From Opitutia bacterium (GTDB taxonomy: Bacteria > Verrucomicrobiota > Verrucomicrobiia > Opitutales > Seribacteraceae), in NCBI GenBank assembly GCA_002721705.1, contig PBLJ01000065.1, positions 1-32,244 of the forward strand: 32,244 nt of DNA, written 5' to 3'. Every line of letters starts with the position of its first letter. The stretch's first letter is position 1. Positions 31,294 to 32,244 of the stretch are shown in pieces. Position numbers and translations under genes: made by a program. The notes under the pieces were generated by a model. That model was not told the DNA's origin. It saw nothing but the letters and a program-made list of their open reading frames with translations, and ran no database searches.

Positions 31294-32244
31294 ATGCATT
31301 TTCTCTTTTCTTTTGGCAATTTCTTCACGCGCAAGCTCTCTCGCGCCATGGATTGGTATGGCTGCTTTGGTTTGACCGGGCTCTTTTCACGTTTCTCCTT
31401 TCTTGCGCTCAATTGCCTTTTATTAAGTGGGTCACTTCAGGCCGATGAAAATAATTCCTCGAGTGGAGAAACTCCTGGCAACGCCTTGTTTTTCGACGGC
31501 AACACCTACGTCAATGTGCCTGACAACGGGACGCTCGACCTTGTCTCGAACTACACCATCGAGGCGTGGATCAACGTCATCGATACTCAGAACAACACCA
31601 TTATCGACAAGGGGGACTATCGTTTTCTCTTTCAAACCCACACCAGTGGCAATCAAGGGATTAGTTTATACCGGGTGGGCGTTGGATGGATTCACTCCCA
31701 AGGTGTCATTCCCATCAACGAATGGGTACACGTCGCTGTGTCGGTGGCCAACGATGGCACGGTCAAGTTCTACAAGAACGGTCAACTTCTTAGTTCGCAC
31801 CAAGCTGGTTTGGGCGGAGTGGACAACAGCGAGATCAACATCGGGCGCCAGTCTCCCGACACTTGCGCCTGCAACTTGGCTAATGGTTCCTTCGATGAAC
31901 TTCGCATCTGGGACAGCGTTCGCTCACAGGAAGAGATCGCCGCTGAATATGAGGCAATTTTAGCATCCAACACCCCTGGGTTGCTCGCTTATTGGAAATT
32001 CAACGAGGAAAACGGGGTCAACGTCGCGGACAGCAGTCTCAACGCCAATCATGGTACCGTCATCGGAACCGCCACTTGGCTTGTTTCGGATGCTCCTGCA
32101 GCGGGCGATAGCAACGATCCTCCTGTCGACCTGCACCTGACGAACGCCTTGGTCTCAGAGAACGATCCGGTCCAAACGGTGGTGGGTCAGTTCGAGGCGA
32201 TCGATCCGGACGATCCGGAGGAGACGGGTAGCTATTCCTACACC
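31294..32244 (+). CDS. Large secreted LamG/cadherin-like surface protein (5' part)
   Basis: The frame is open from ATG 31294 to the window end: 317 codons, with the C-terminus missing. An unusually long N-terminal region with a hydrophobic core (FSFLALNCLLLSGSLQA, about 34-50) suggests a signal peptide cleaved near residue 50. An in-frame ATG at 31348 would give a conventional 32-residue signal. Residues 62-225 form a LamG/concanavalin-like domain (GNALFFDGNTYVNVPD, YTIEAWINV, WVHVAVSVANDGTVKFYKNG, FDELRIWDSVRS). LLAYWKFNEENG continues a second LamG-like segment. From about 279, LTNALVSENDPVQTVVGQF begins a cadherin-like repeat. It is probably a calcium-dependent adhesion or carbohydrate-binding surface protein. 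Confidence 0.85.
   Translation, partial: MHFLFSFGNFFTRKLSRAMDWYGCFGLTGLFSRFSFLALNCLLLSGSLQADENNSSSGETPGNALFFDGNTYVNVPDNGTLDLVSNYTIEAWINVIDTQNNTIIDKGDYRFLFQTHTSGNQGISLYRVGVGWIHSQGVIPINEWVHVAVSVANDGTVKFYKNGQLLSSHQAGLGGVDNSEINIGRQSPDTCACNLANGSFDELRIWDSVRSQEEIAAEYEAILASNTPGLLAYWKFNEENGVNVADSSLNANHGTVIGTATWLVSDAPAAGDSNDPPVDLHLTNALVSENDPVQTVVGQFEAIDPDDPEETGSYSYT

Noticed and set aside
31012-31299. 95-codon minus-strand frame downstream of the acyl-ACP synthetase gene
   Set aside because: Covers the expected promoter and start of the LamG gene and shows no motif; more likely regulatory sequence.
31427-31963. 178-codon plus-strand frame overlapping the LamG gene
   Set aside because: Ser/Thr-rich frame shifted relative to the LamG reading frame; the LamG frame has clear domain motifs and a signal peptide.

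Overview
The window is a core-metabolism stretch of a Gram-negative-type bacterial chromosome of about 50-55% GC. The organism is most likely a member of Verrucomicrobiota, probably class Opitutia and marine. This is an inference from the mix of genes: GTP-type PEP carboxykinase, a citramalate synthase, a CobA-HemD fusion, a Sco/DUF420 oxidase-assembly pair, and secreted proteins with thrombospondin type 3 repeats, C-type lectin, LamG and cadherin-like modules. There is no rRNA or other marker that would fix the taxon. I see no mobile element, CRISPR array or phage gene.

Layout. 1-2623 (minus): a deoxysugar cluster with fucU mutarotase, a class II aldolase and a divergent zinc-type dehydrogenase that runs off the window; a bidirectional terminator lies upstream. 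3062-5186 (minus): a histone-deacetylase-like hydrolase and carA. 5346-7139 (plus): pckG. 7207-10005: cytochrome oxidase assembly genes, with heme O synthase on minus and Sco, a 55-residue membrane ORF and a DUF420 protein on plus. 10106-11373 (minus): thyA-folA. 11488-12330: an unrecognised secreted basic protein. 12397-14049: tRNA-Val(UAC), ilvN and ilvC. 14120-17156: hemC, a cobA-hemD fusion and trpF, overlapping by four bases at each junction. 17149-18534 (minus): ffh. 18672-25835 (plus): serA, plsY, hom, lysC, thrC and a family 9 glycosyltransferase. 25828-27420 (minus): cimA. 27785-28969 (minus): a secreted lectin-like protein. 29389-31008 (plus): an acyl-ACP/CoA synthetase. 31294 to the end: the start of a large LamG/cadherin-like surface protein.

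Working together: hom-lysC-thrC make threonine from aspartate. cimA makes citramalate, a threonine-independent route to the 2-ketobutyrate needed for isoleucine, and ilvN-ilvC serve the common valine/isoleucine steps. Most of these enzymes carry ACT or LeuA-type allosteric domains.

The most interesting signal is in the 5' leader of cimA. A sigma70-like promoter (17-base spacer) is followed by a 16-codon ORF with four Ile codons and one Val codon (MKRTNIVEAIDSIRIS), and immediately by a perfect 10-bp terminator-type hairpin with a T run, 76 bases before the cimA start. Segments that could form mutually exclusive 1:2, 2:3 and 3:4 pairings are visible. This looks like an isoleucine-responsive transcription attenuator for citramalate synthase. 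Other points of note are a tRNA-Val gene 18 bases upstream of ilvN with no terminator between them, small ORFs below the usual size limit next to sco and carA, and a general lack of Shine-Dalgarno sequences at starts.
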